Source of the DNA: Candidatus Thiovulum imperiosus
Lineage (GTDB): Bacteria; Campylobacterota; Campylobacteria; Campylobacterales; Thiovulaceae
Direction: 5' to 3'
DNA: 64,000 nt
Assembly: GCA_024281175.1 (NCBI GenBank)
Contig: JAMJTW010000022.1
Location: 1 to 64,000, forward strand
A program made the position numbers and the translations under genes. Numbering within the stretch: the stretch's first letter is position 1; every line of letters starts with the position of its first letter. The notes below the pieces were generated by a model. The model had not been told where the DNA came from, made no database searches, and was given only the letters and a program-made list of their open reading frames with translations. Positions 41,444 to 50,496 of this stretch are shown one piece after another.

Positions 41444-43633
41444 TTAAAGCCTCACGAGTTTTGCACCTTGACCACCCATGTTTGGAGGTGCATCACCAAA
41501 CCACTCAACTTTTGGGTGTTCTCTCAGAAACTCACGAACCGCTTTTGCCAAAATTCCGCCACCGATACCGTGAGTTATAAAGACTTCGTCCCAACCTTGA
41601 AGAAGAGCATTTGAGAGGAAAATATCGAGTTCTTCTAACGCCTCTTCTCTTCTTTTCCCGTGCAAATCGAGGCGAAGAGAGGCTTTACTAGGTTTTTCCA
41701 CTTTTATTTCTACCCTCTTTTTCGGTTTTCGGAATTTCAGAATTCCCTGTAACTTCTCAAGAGGAAGTTCAATTTTCATTCCATTTATTTCAACTTTAGC
41801 TTTTTTGCCTCGAATTTGGAGAATAGTTCCTTCACTCTCTTTATATCTCACCTTTTCACCAACTTTGAAATCAAATTTTCGCTCATCTTTTACAAATTCC
41901 TCTTTTGGAAATCTCTTATGAGCTTCAGTCATGTGGCGGTGAGTCTCTGGAACTGTTTTCGCTTTTACAGAACTTTTCGCCTCTGAAATTGCTCCTTTGT
42001 AGATACTCTTCAACTCCCCCTCTTGCTCTACAAGTTTTTCTCTCCACTCCTCTTGGAGTGCTACAAGTTTTCTCTTCTCTGTTTCAAGTTCTAAAAGTCT
42101 CTTTTCCGCTTCTTCCCTCTTTCGCAAAAGTTCCATTTCAAGATTTGCACTTTTCTGAATTAGGGCATTCAGATTTTCGCTCTCTTCTCCAAAAACTCTT
42201 CGAGCTTCAGAAACCATCTTTTTTGAAATTCCATATCTTTCAGCAGTTTCAAAAGCGTAACTCTTTCCAACGATACCTTGAAGAAATCGATAAGTAGGTT
42301 CTCTCTTCTCTTCATCATACAACGCAGCAACAAGTTCCACATCGTGATGAGTTCCCAAAAGAGATGCTAATCTTTTATGATGAGTTGTAATTACAATTTT
42401 TGAACCACTGGCAATCAGTTTCTCTATCAGAACTTTAAAGAGTGCCGACGCTTCATCAGAGTCTGTTCCCAACTCCACCTCATCGACACCAACTAAAATT
42501 CTCTCTTTTGAAAGTATCTTTGAAAAGGCAACCATTCTTCCTGCAAAAGTTGAGATATCGAAATTTACATTTTGAGGGTCATCGATGATAGCCTCAATCT
42601 CTTTGAAACTTCCAACTTTTGAGTGAAAAGCGTCTATCCTCATCGGAATTAGAAACTTGGAAAGATAGGCTACTGAAAGAATAGATTTCAACAACATCGT
42701 CTTTCCTCCCGCATTCACTCCCGTTACCATCAAAGCAGATTTTGAGAAATCTATATTTAGTGGTTTTGGATTGTGAATTGCTGGGTGGTAGAAACCTTGT
42801 ATTACAATTTCTCCACCCTTTTCTGGTTTTAGAAATTGCAAATCGTATGCTTTTGCAAAAAAGTGTCGAGCCTGATACCCATCGAACCTATCAAACTCCC
42901 GATTTATAAATTTCAAAAATGGAAGCAATTTCTGAAATCTACTTGAAATATCTTTTCGATACTCCAGATATATCCGTTCTCTCTCCTGTTCATAATCTCG
43001 AATTCGTCTTGTTGCATCTCCAATCTTATCAGGTGAAACATAGAAAAATCCGCCTGAACTTCTTCCAACTATGCTACCTTTCAAAACTGAATTGAAACCA
43101 CCTTTTAAAAGTAGAGTCTCCTTTTCGTCTAAGTAGTGAATTTGTCTATCGACTAGATACTCTTCCAATCTCCTATTTCCAAATAGTGAAACTAGATGTT
43201 CCCGTATCTCATTCCGCTTCTCTGAAATTCCACGAGAAATTGAGCGAAGTCGTTCATCAGCTTCATCTAAAAATTTTCCATCTTTATCAAAAAGAGAATC
43301 TATCTCTAAAAAATAGTCGGGGATTCTAATTTCAGCTATCCAACTTGAAACTGGTTCAAAAAACTTTACACTTTGCAAATATTTGAAATATCTCACAATT
43401 TTGAGAATCTCGAAGATTTCTCGAAGTGAAAGAATTCCAAATTTACGAACTATTTTAATACTTTCCCAAATCTCTTCACTTTTTTGAGGAGGTGAAAACT
43501 CTACCTCTTCCAAACTTGAAATATATTTGAGATGTCTGCTAACATCTCCCTCCATTAGAAACTCTTTTTCTCTACTAAAGAAGTTTTTAAACTTCTCTAA
43601 AAAATCCATTAAATCTAATTTCTTCTCAATCAT
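41444..43633 (-). CDS. mutS2: MutS2 DNA-structure / ribosome-rescue ATPase
   Basis: 729 residues. Walker A TGVNAGGKTM is near residue 308, followed by the MutS-type VDEVELGTDSDEAS and ITTHHKR, a long coiled coil (about 490-560), and a C-terminal Smr domain with LDLHGKRREEALEEL and HGIGGGILAKAV. MutS2 suppresses recombination in Helicobacter and splits collided ribosomes in Bacillus; no MutL accompanies it. It is the last gene of the minus-strand run, 2 bp after pglF. Confidence 0.93.
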   Translation of the reverse strand: MIEKKLDLMDFLEKFKNFFSREKEFLMEGDVSRHLKYISSLEEVEFSPPQKSEEIWESIKIVRKFGILSLREIFEILKIVRYFKYLQSVKFFEPVSSWIAEIRIPDYFLEIDSLFDKDGKFLDEADERLRSISRGISEKRNEIREHLVSLFGNRRLEEYLVDRQIHYLDEKETLLLKGGFNSVLKGSIVGRSSGGFFYVSPDKIGDATRRIRDYEQERERIYLEYRKDISSRFQKLLPFLKFINREFDRFDGYQARHFFAKAYDLQFLKPEKGGEIVIQGFYHPAIHNPKPLNIDFSKSALMVTGVNAGGKTMLLKSILSVAYLSKFLIPMRIDAFHSKVGSFKEIEAIIDDPQNVNFDISTFAGRMVAFSKILSKERILVGVDEVELGTDSDEASALFKVLIEKLIASGSKIVITTHHKRLASLLGTHHDVELVAALYDEEKREPTYRFLQGIVGKSYAFETAERYGISKKMVSEARRVFGEESENLNALIQKSANLEMELLRKREEAEKRLLELETEKRKLVALQEEWREKLVEQEGELKSIYKGAISEAKSSVKAKTVPETHRHMTEAHKRFPKEEFVKDERKFDFKVGEKVRYKESEGTILQIRGKKAKVEINGMKIELPLEKLQGILKFRKPKKRVEIKVEKPSKASLRLDLHGKRREEALEELDIFLSNALLQGWDEVFITHGIGGGILAKAVREFLREHPKVEWFGDAPPNMGGQGAKLVRL

Positions 43634-43635
43634 CT

Positions 43636-45378
43636 CTAACTCTTTCTATTATGATTGAATTCAGGAACTATCCTTTTAAGAATAGAGAGTTTCTTTTCTC
43701 CTTTTGCAGAAAGTAGATTTTCTATATCTCTTTCCAAATTTGAAATCTCATATTTTGTTGGTTCTGTAACAAAAATAGACTCATATTTAGTTTTCACTTC
43801 GGCATCAGAAATTAGAAGCTCTTCATATTTCTTTTCACCAGGTCTCAATCCGACAAATTCGATTGGCAAATCCTCTTTTCCGTAAATCCGTTTCATTTTA
43901 CTTGCTAAATCCACAATTTTTACAGGTTCACCCATATCTAAAATAAAAATTTCACCCTCTTTAGATAGAGTTCCAGCTTGAAGAACAAGCTGACACGCTT
44001 CTGAAATTAGCATGAAATATCTTGTAATGTCGGGGTGAGTTACGGTAATTGGACGATTTTGAGAAATTAGTTCTTTGAATTTTGGAATTACACTACCACT
44101 ACTACCAAGAACATTTCCAAATCTAACAGCTCCAATTTCTGTCTTTTTAGAGTCGATATTTTGGGCATAAAGCTCAACAATTCTCTTTGTAGTTCCCATA
44201 ACATTTGTAGGGCGAACAGCTTTATCAGTAGAGATGATTACAACTTTTGGAACTTCAAATTCTATTGCCAAATCTATCACATTTTTTGAACCGATGATGT
44301 TATTTTCAACAGCAGAGTCTATATTCTCTTCACAAAGAGGAACATGTTTATAAGCTGCGGAGTGAAGAATTAGGTCTATTTCATACTTCTCAAAAATATC
44401 TCTAAGTCTATCTCTTTTTGTAATATCAAGCAGAAAGTTCCTATTTCTGTCTTTTAGAGTATCATCAATTTTATATAAGTTGTATTCACTATGGTCTACT
44501 AAAAGTAGCTCTTTTGCTCCAAAGTCTTGAACTTGAATAGAGAGTTCACTACCGATACTTCCACCTGCTCCTGTAATTAGAACTCTCTTTCCTTTTATAA
44601 ATTTCTCAATCGCTTCCAAATCCAAATCTTTTGGGTGTCTCGCAAGAAGGTCTTCAATAGAGATGTTATGAATGTTGTTTGAAAGGGGTGAAGCAACTTT
44701 TACATCTGAAACTTTGTGAAACTTCAATTCATCAAAAATACGATTTAGAGAGTCTACTTCTTTTGTGATAATTGCAGATTTTATACTGTAATTTTTTATC
44801 ACTTTTCCTAAAGAGTCTCTACTATAAACTTTGATATTTGAGATATATCCCTGTTTGCTATCTGATTTTAAGTCGAGAATTGCTACTGGAGTGTAAGGAA
44901 GTTCTCCTTTTCGAGACTTCTTAATTATATAGTCTATCTGTTCATCAATTCCAATGATAAGAGTTGGATTTGTTGTAATTGTAATTCTATTCTCGATATA
45001 GAGTCTTCTTAGCATCCTAAACAGAGAAATTACTCCAATACTTAAAAAGAAATCTATGATGATTACACTTTTTGGAATTGGAAGAAGATAGTCGATATGA
45101 AGCAAAATTAGAGCCGTAAATATTCCATAACTTACAATATGAGCTTTTAAAATATTGACAATATCATGAAGAGAGGTAAGTCTCCAGATGAGGTAGTAGA
45201 CACGGTATCTGAAAAGAAAGAGGGCTTTAAGAGTGAAAATAGTTAGAAATATCTCCAAAAGATTTTTTTGAAAATTTTCTGGAATATCAAAATTGAACCG
45301 TAAAAGATAAGCGAGATATAGAGTTCCAAAAGAGAATATAAAATCGAAAAAGAAGAAAAAGAGAACTCTATTTATCAT
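43636..45378 (-). CDS. pglF: PglF-like UDP-GlcNAc 4,6-dehydratase
   Basis: 580 residues. Four N-terminal membrane spans, a CoA-binding-like Rossmann region (about 125-250), then the extended SDR dehydratase (about 270-560) with TGAGGSIGSE, DHSEYNLY, STDKAVRPTNVMG and RFGNVLGSSGSV. It converts UDP-GlcNAc to the 4-keto-6-deoxy sugar, the first step to bacillosamine and related sugars. pglE precedes it with an 11-nt overlap and acts next in the pathway. Confidence 0.9.
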   Translation of the reverse strand: MINRVLFFFFFDFIFSFGTLYLAYLLRFNFDIPENFQKNLLEIFLTIFTLKALFLFRYRVYYLIWRLTSLHDIVNILKAHIVSYGIFTALILLHIDYLLPIPKSVIIIDFFLSIGVISLFRMLRRLYIENRITITTNPTLIIGIDEQIDYIIKKSRKGELPYTPVAILDLKSDSKQGYISNIKVYSRDSLGKVIKNYSIKSAIITKEVDSLNRIFDELKFHKVSDVKVASPLSNNIHNISIEDLLARHPKDLDLEAIEKFIKGKRVLITGAGGSIGSELSIQVQDFGAKELLLVDHSEYNLYKIDDTLKDRNRNFLLDITKRDRLRDIFEKYEIDLILHSAAYKHVPLCEENIDSAVENNIIGSKNVIDLAIEFEVPKVVIISTDKAVRPTNVMGTTKRIVELYAQNIDSKKTEIGAVRFGNVLGSSGSVIPKFKELISQNRPITVTHPDITRYFMLISEACQLVLQAGTLSKEGEIFILDMGEPVKIVDLASKMKRIYGKEDLPIEFVGLRPGEKKYEELLISDAEVKTKYESIFVTEPTKYEISNLERDIENLLSAKGEKKLSILKRIVPEFNHNRKS

Positions 45379-46453
45379 TCAAAACTCCAGCTACCCTTTT
45401 TACATCTTCTCTACTCATTGCAGTTCCACTTGGAAGACATAAACCAGTTTCAAAAAGTTTTTCAGAAGTTCCATCAACTTCAGAAATTGCATCTTTGAAG
45501 AGAGGTTGAAGATGCATCGGTTTCCAAAGTGGTCGTACTTCTATACCCTCTTTTCCAAATTTCTCCACAAGAGAATTTGTATCTCTTTTAAGATTTACAG
45601 TTGTAAGCCATCTATTTCCTTTTGAGTTTGGAATTTCAGGCATAAATTCCACCTCATCGCCTAGCTCTTCTCGATACCACTGGAAGATTTGTCGTCTCTT
45701 TTCTACTCTTTCACTCAAAACTTCCATTTGAGCAACTCCAATCGAAGCTAAAACATTGCTGAGTCGGTAGTTATATCCAAACTCCTTGTGTTCGTAATGG
45801 ATAAAATCCTCTTTTGCTTGAGTTGAAAGAAACTTTGCCTTCTCTATCTTCTCTACATCTTTTCCAATTAGAATTCCTGCCCCTGAAGTTGTGAGGATTT
45901 TATTTCCATTGAATGAAAAGACTCCAAAGTCTCCAAAAGTTCCACTCTGCTTTCCATTTAAAGATGCTCCAAGAGACTCGGCAGAGTCCTCAATTAGAAC
46001 TATTTCATATTTTTTACAAATGTCTGCAATTCTTTCCATATCTGCCATCTGTCCGTAGAGATGAGTAACAATTAGAGCTTTCGGTTGTGTGTGGAACTCT
46101 TTCAGAAATTTCTCTAAAAGTTCGGGGGACAAATTCCAAGAAGAGTCAGAGTCTATGAAAATTGGAGTAGCACCAACATATAAAATTGGTGCAATAGAAC
46201 CTATGAAAGTGAAACTGGAAGCTAAAATAAAGTCTCCTGCTCCAACTCCAGAAACTCGTAAAGCTAGATGTATGGCAGAAGTTCCACTATTTAGTGCTAG
46301 AGCATTGGGTGATGAGGTGTAAGATTTGATACTCTCTTCAAATTTTGTTACAAACTCTCCAAGAGGTGCAATGTAATTACTCTCAAATACTTTCTCAATT
46401 AGTTGTAGTTCTTTCCCGCTCATGTGGGGAGGCGATAAAAATAGTTTTTGCAT
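45368..46453 (-). CDS. pglE: PglE-like nucleotide-sugar aminotransferase
   Basis: 361 residues. The sequence closely follows Campylobacter PglE (FLSPPHMSGKELQLIEKVF, SNYIAPLGEFV, ALALNSGTSAIHLALR, PLWKPMH, LPSGTAMS). The PLP lysine is in SFNGNKILTTSG. It transaminates the 4-keto sugar made by PglF. A PglD acetyltransferase is not adjacent; the GNAT protein just upstream may fill that step. Confidence 0.9.
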   Translation of the reverse strand: MQKLFLSPPHMSGKELQLIEKVFESNYIAPLGEFVTKFEESIKSYTSSPNALALNSGTSAIHLALRVSGVGAGDFILASSFTFIGSIAPILYVGATPIFIDSDSSWNLSPELLEKFLKEFHTQPKALIVTHLYGQMADMERIADICKKYEIVLIEDSAESLGASLNGKQSGTFGDFGVFSFNGNKILTTSGAGILIGKDVEKIEKAKFLSTQAKEDFIHYEHKEFGYNYRLSNVLASIGVAQMEVLSERVEKRRQIFQWYREELGDEVEFMPEIPNSKGNRWLTTVNLKRDTNSLVEKFGKEGIEVRPLWKPMHLQPLFKDAISEVDGTSEKLFETGLCLPSGTAMSREDVKRVAGVLNDK

Positions 46454-46476
46454 TTTTACTATATTTTAGCGAAAAA

Positions 46477-46908
46477 CTACCTTTTTAACTCCATACAAAC
46501 TATCTGCTTACCATCTTTAGATTTGGTCTCTATCTTCTCAAATTCAAACTTTTTATAAAGTTCTATCGCTTTATAGTTCTCTTCAAAAACTTCTAAGTAG
46601 AGATGTTTGTAGGGAAAAGAGAGAATTGCCTCCATGAGCTTCTCTCCAACTCCAAACTTTTCAGGATTGGAGTAGAGTCCAATTTCAGCAAACTCTCCAT
46701 CTATTCTTATAAAATCTATTACACCTAAATCTTCCACAAGAAAATAGGCTTTACTTCTATTCTCTTTTAGATGTTCTACAAATTTTAGATGATGCTCTTC
46801 TGAAATAGGTTTTGAGTCATACATCTGTTTTCGGACTCTTTCCGAATTTCGCCAAGATAGAACTTTTAAACTCTCCTCTTTTGAAAGGTTTGTAAAATTT
46901 TTTATCAT
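46477..46908 (-). CDS. GNAT acetyltransferase, PseH-like
   Basis: 143 residues with the order of PseH: VLSWRNSERVRKQM, EEHHLKFVEHL, VIDFIRID, the acetyl-CoA loop KFGVGEKLMEAIL and LYKKFEFEK. PseH N-acetylates the 4-amino sugar of the pseudaminic acid route. Here, next to PglE/PglF, it may do the equivalent job on a D-sugar; this is inference. It overlaps the upstream gene by 4 nt. Confidence 0.82.
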   Translation of the reverse strand: MIKNFTNLSKEESLKVLSWRNSERVRKQMYDSKPISEEHHLKFVEHLKENRSKAYFLVEDLGVIDFIRIDGEFAEIGLYSNPEKFGVGEKLMEAILSFPYKHLYLEVFEENYKAIELYKKFEFEKIETKSKDGKQIVCMELKR

Positions 46909-48056
46909 ATAGAGACTCCTTTTCCAATTGTGATAAATTCTCTCCCTGGCTTTTCGGCTTTTAGAAGCAATTTATCTATCTCTTTTGGTATTTCTATTTC
47001 TATTTCACTCTCTCCAATTAGGTCTTCAAACCCTTTTAAACGATGCATGATAAACCACTCTATTCCGCTTTTTGTAGAACCCAACCATTTCAAAAATCTT
47101 CTTACATCTACTTTAGAACTACTATATTTCTCTTCTAAAGAAATTGCCTCTTCTTTAGAAATCCTACCATGTCGTATCTCTCTAACTAAGTGGTCTCGAA
47201 CTTTTCGATATCCGACTCTTTTCAACTTCAACAAATCGTGAAATTCGTAATAGACGGAGCTACCAGCTCTTTCGTAAATATCAAAACTACTTCTATTTTC
47301 TTGAGGTTTAAATCCAAACTTCAAGGTTGAATGGTTCTGTTTTAGAGGATCCCATTTGAAATAGTTACTTAAATAGAGACCTCTTACTTTTCCTAAAGAT
47401 GAGATTTTTGGATATTTATAGTAGTTCAAATCTCTATAATCTACTTGTGCCCCATTTCCAATTAGAGTATCTATATCAGTTCTAAAGAGGTCATGCTCTT
47501 TTCGACTCCATTCACTCATTTCAACACTATCGTAGTGAGAAAATTTCCCGACCTGCTCAACAGCTTGATTTTGACCCCAGATAAGAAAAGGGATATTTCT
47601 CTCTTTTGCAATATGAACTGGAAAAGATGTGTGAAGAGTTAAAAATGGTAGAAGAATATGGTCAAATTTTCGGAGAGAAGTTCTAATAAGGTCTTTATAA
47701 ACTCTAATATCTGGATTGAACATGATGGAGTCTACATCAAAATAGGTGATGAGGTTATGAATATTATGCCAACCTATATCATTTTTAAAATAGTCATTTA
47801 CAGAAACCACAAGAGGATTAAGACCTAATTCTAAAACTTTTGAGAGAATATAGTAATCTTCAGCATCTCCAACAACTGGAACAACACAATCATATCTTTT
47901 CCCTCTTTTCTTAAGGATACTCTCTAACTTCTCTCTTCTCTTTTCCCAATCTATACTATATTTCTCTTCGTGAGTATCGCAACCAGAACAAGTTTCATTT
48001 ACAGAGAGACCAAAAGGGTGTTTGGTGTTATAAAGGCACTTTTTACACTCTGCCAT
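46905..48056 (-). CDS. N-acetyl sugar amidotransferase-like protein with altered PP-loop
   Basis: 383 residues. An N-terminal four-Cys cluster (CKKCLYN...CSGCDTH) and overall layout match the PseA/WbuX sugar amidotransferases. The ATP-pyrophosphatase loop, SGGKDS in the intact family, reads VVPVVGDAEDYY here. Like its relative at 49354 it ends with a helical region (RHGRISKEEA). It probably no longer adenylates its substrate in the usual way, or does something new. It overlaps hisF2 by 14 nt. Confidence 0.78.
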   Translation of the reverse strand: MAECKKCLYNTKHPFGLSVNETCSGCDTHEEKYSIDWEKRREKLESILKKRGKRYDCVVPVVGDAEDYYILSKVLELGLNPLVVSVNDYFKNDIGWHNIHNLITYFDVDSIMFNPDIRVYKDLIRTSLRKFDHILLPFLTLHTSFPVHIAKERNIPFLIWGQNQAVEQVGKFSHYDSVEMSEWSRKEHDLFRTDIDTLIGNGAQVDYRDLNYYKYPKISSLGKVRGLYLSNYFKWDPLKQNHSTLKFGFKPQENRSSFDIYERAGSSVYYEFHDLLKLKRVGYRKVRDHLVREIRHGRISKEEAISLEEKYSSSKVDVRRFLKWLGSTKSGIEWFIMHRLKGFEDLIGESEIEIEIPKEIDKLLLKAEKPGREFITIGKGVSI

Positions 48057-48744
48057 TTTTATAACTCCTAATTGAGAACTCTTTGTGGAGAACTCGGTTT
48101 TCGATAAGAGCTGAAGCTAAACTCTTCTCTTTTGCAAACTTTACAGTCTCCAAACCAACTCCACCAGAGATAACTATCTTCTCTTTTCCAATTTGGAACT
48201 CTTCCAAAATTTCCTTTTGAAAACTATTTGGAGTTCCCTCATTTTCAGTATCAAATAGAATTACTTCGTTTGCATATCTCTCTAAAAACTCGAAATCCAA
48301 TTTTGAAATATCTAAAAATCTATTCTCTTTTGAAAGGAAGACTTCTCTATTTCTGAAAGGAATTAAAGCCTGAATAGATTGGTGTCCAAAGAGTTTTTGA
48401 GCAAATTTGATAGGTTTCGAGTTTTTTTCAATAAAAGCAGAAGAGAAGATGAGTCTCTCAATTGGAAGTTGGTGAAGAAGTTTTATATGTTCAATACTAT
48501 TTAAACCACCTCCAAAACTGATTGGTGTCATAGAGTTTAGATTTCCGATTACATCTATATCTCTTCTGAAACTTTCCAAATTCTCCACTTCTCGAACAGG
48601 TCTTATAATCGCCACCTCATCAACTTCATACTTTTCAAGAGAGTCTATTACACCTTGAAGTTCGCCTAAAGGTCTCACTCTCTTCCAGCCATAAGACTGG
48701 TAGCAATATCCATTTAAAAATAGAATAGTAGCTCCAACTCTCAT
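48043..48744 (-). CDS. HisF2-type cyclase-like protein of glycan amidation
   Basis: 233 residues, TIM-barrel with HisF-like landmarks (SFGGGLNSIEHI, VISGGVGLETV) but a changed N-terminus (LFLNGYCYQSYGWKRVRPLG) compared with the true HisF at 16417. Such HisF2 proteins, with HisH2, deliver ammonia to PseA/WbpG sugar amidotransferases. It starts 8 bp after hisH2. Confidence 0.82.
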   Translation of the reverse strand: MRVGATILFLNGYCYQSYGWKRVRPLGELQGVIDSLEKYEVDEVAIIRPVREVENLESFRRDIDVIGNLNSMTPISFGGGLNSIEHIKLLHQLPIERLIFSSAFIEKNSKPIKFAQKLFGHQSIQALIPFRNREVFLSKENRFLDISKLDFEFLERYANEVILFDTENEGTPNSFQKEILEEFQIGKEKIVISGGVGLETVKFAKEKSLASALIENRVLHKEFSIRSYKNGRV

Positions 48745-48752
48745 TCTCTTCC

Positions 48753-49364
48753 TTATAGTATCATTGAGATAAGTTCTAAGCCACTCTTTTGGCTCTTTTC
48801 AGGGTGAAACTGCATTCCAATTATGTTTTTTCTAATTACCATAGAGCTATACTTTTCATAAGAAGTTGAGATATATTTGTTGAAAGCACTCTTATCATCT
48901 AAAACAAAACCGTATTCATGGTTGTAAAAAACTCTACCATCTACATTTCTCTTTTTTGTCAGTTTCAATTTTGACTCAAATCTATTCTCTCCTAGTTCAT
49001 CGCTTCTAAATTGTAACTTTTCCCAACCATTATGTTGAGCTAACTTTTCAACTTTGCCATTCAGAATTCCCAAAGTTTCAACTCCACCATCTTCTTCTGA
49101 AAAATTGCCCATAATTTGAAACCCTAAGCAGATACCTAAAATTTGCTTTCCGTTATCTACATGCTCTAAGACGGCTTTATCAAAATCACCTTTTCTCATT
49201 CTCTCCATATATGAACCAGCAGAGCCAACACCCGGAAGAATTAGAAAATCGGAACTTATCTTTTTGGCATCTGTAACAATATTTGTAGGAACATGTAGGC
49301 GGTGAATTAGATTTTGAATAGATTTTATATTTCCACTTCCAATATCTAAAATATCAACTCTCAA
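48753..49364 (-). CDS. HisH2-type glutaminase of glycan amidation
   Basis: 203 residues, class I glutamine amidotransferase: LPGVGSAGSYM, nucleophile Cys in GICLGFQIMG, and MQFHPEKSQ with the catalytic His/Glu. It releases ammonia from glutamine for the amidotransferase partner. It overlaps the amidotransferase gene by 11 nt and is followed by hisF2, the known wbpG-hisH2-hisF2 arrangement. Confidence 0.87.
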   Translation of the reverse strand: MRVDILDIGSGNIKSIQNLIHRLHVPTNIVTDAKKISSDFLILPGVGSAGSYMERMRKGDFDKAVLEHVDNGKQILGICLGFQIMGNFSEEDGGVETLGILNGKVEKLAQHNGWEKLQFRSDELGENRFESKLKLTKKRNVDGRVFYNHEYGFVLDDKSAFNKYISTSYEKYSSMVIRKNIIGMQFHPEKSQKSGLELISMIL

Positions 49365-50496
49365 AATCTACTCCTACTTCAAATTTTCTTCTTGGTCTCT
49401 CTCCATCTCGAATTTCAAAAATATCTTGATTTACCCATCTATTTGCAATATCCCAAAACTCATTTTCTGAAATTCCAACATATTTGCAAAAGTTTGAAAT
49501 GATGTAGTCATCACAAACGCCATCATACTTTTTGACAACTTCAATTCCCTCTTCTCTGCTAATCTTTCCTTGTCTAATTCTCTCATTGATATTGTCAGTA
49601 GTTCTTCCAAATCCAAATTTATAATATTTCAACATCATGTTTATATTTGTAAACTCTTCATCTAACATGGAAGCATTTGTAATATCACCCGTAAGGTTCT
49701 CTTCTCCAGGTCTCATTGTAAGTCCTTGAAGAGAAGCATAAGTAGAGTTACTATCATTACTCCAGTCGTCCCAAGCTGGACCTAAATAGAAAATGTCGAT
49801 TTTACTCTTTTCAAACTCTATCTGATTGGGATATATGTAGTGTTCCTGAAGATACCTCTTATCTCCTAAAACATCTTCTATCCAATCTATTCCACCCTCA
49901 GTTAAAGTATTCAGATTTCTTAAACTATTTCCATCAAACTCATCGACTCCCTCAACCGCCGAGTCTCCAACTTGAAGAGCTGGGTTTTCACCCCAAAAAA
50001 TCATATTTATTTTTAAATCTATGGCAACTCTTGGAACAGTTGCAAAAAGGGACATTTCAGTAGATTTATTAACATTTCCAAATTTCTTAAAAGATTCCAA
50101 TGCTAGTTGTGAGGCAGTTTGAGGAGCAGGTGTTACAAGCATTAAATCAAAACCCATTTCAACGAGGTTTGATAGATTGTCAGCACCTATATCTGTCATC
50201 TGTTTTGGAGGGTAAGCACCACAAATTAGAAGAGGTCTAAGTCCTAACCTATCCCTAACCCAGTGAGCCTGACGAGTACTGTCTTTTCCCCCACTTACTC
50301 CAACTATACAGTCGTAATTTCCTCTATTGCCTCTCTTTTTGATGTTCTCTTGAATTTTGTTTTGTAAAATCTTCAGCTTTATAGAAGAAGTTACACTCTT
50401 CTCTTTCTCTGAAAATTTACACGCTATACAGACACCATCTTCAAAGTGTGAATTTGGTCTTAAATCAGTAGTTAAACACTTTTTACAAAATTTCAT
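49354..50496 (-). CDS. N-acetyl sugar amidotransferase (PseA/WbpG/PtmG type)
   Basis: 380 residues. N-terminal zinc cluster (CKKCLTTDL...CIACKF) and an intact ATP-pyrophosphatase loop GVSGGKDST near residue 70. It adds an amidino (acetamidino) group to a 2-acetamido sugar, as in pseudaminic/legionaminic or LPS sugars, using ammonia from HisH2/HisF2. This is the catalytically complete one of the two copies in this operon. Confidence 0.87.
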   Translation of the reverse strand: MKFCKKCLTTDLRPNSHFEDGVCIACKFSEKEKSVTSSIKLKILQNKIQENIKKRGNRGNYDCIVGVSGGKDSTRQAHWVRDRLGLRPLLICGAYPPKQMTDIGADNLSNLVEMGFDLMLVTPAPQTASQLALESFKKFGNVNKSTEMSLFATVPRVAIDLKINMIFWGENPALQVGDSAVEGVDEFDGNSLRNLNTLTEGGIDWIEDVLGDKRYLQEHYIYPNQIEFEKSKIDIFYLGPAWDDWSNDSNSTYASLQGLTMRPGEENLTGDITNASMLDEEFTNINMMLKYYKFGFGRTTDNINERIRQGKISREEGIEVVKKYDGVCDDYIISNFCKYVGISENEFWDIANRWVNQDIFEIRDGERPRRKFEVGVDFES

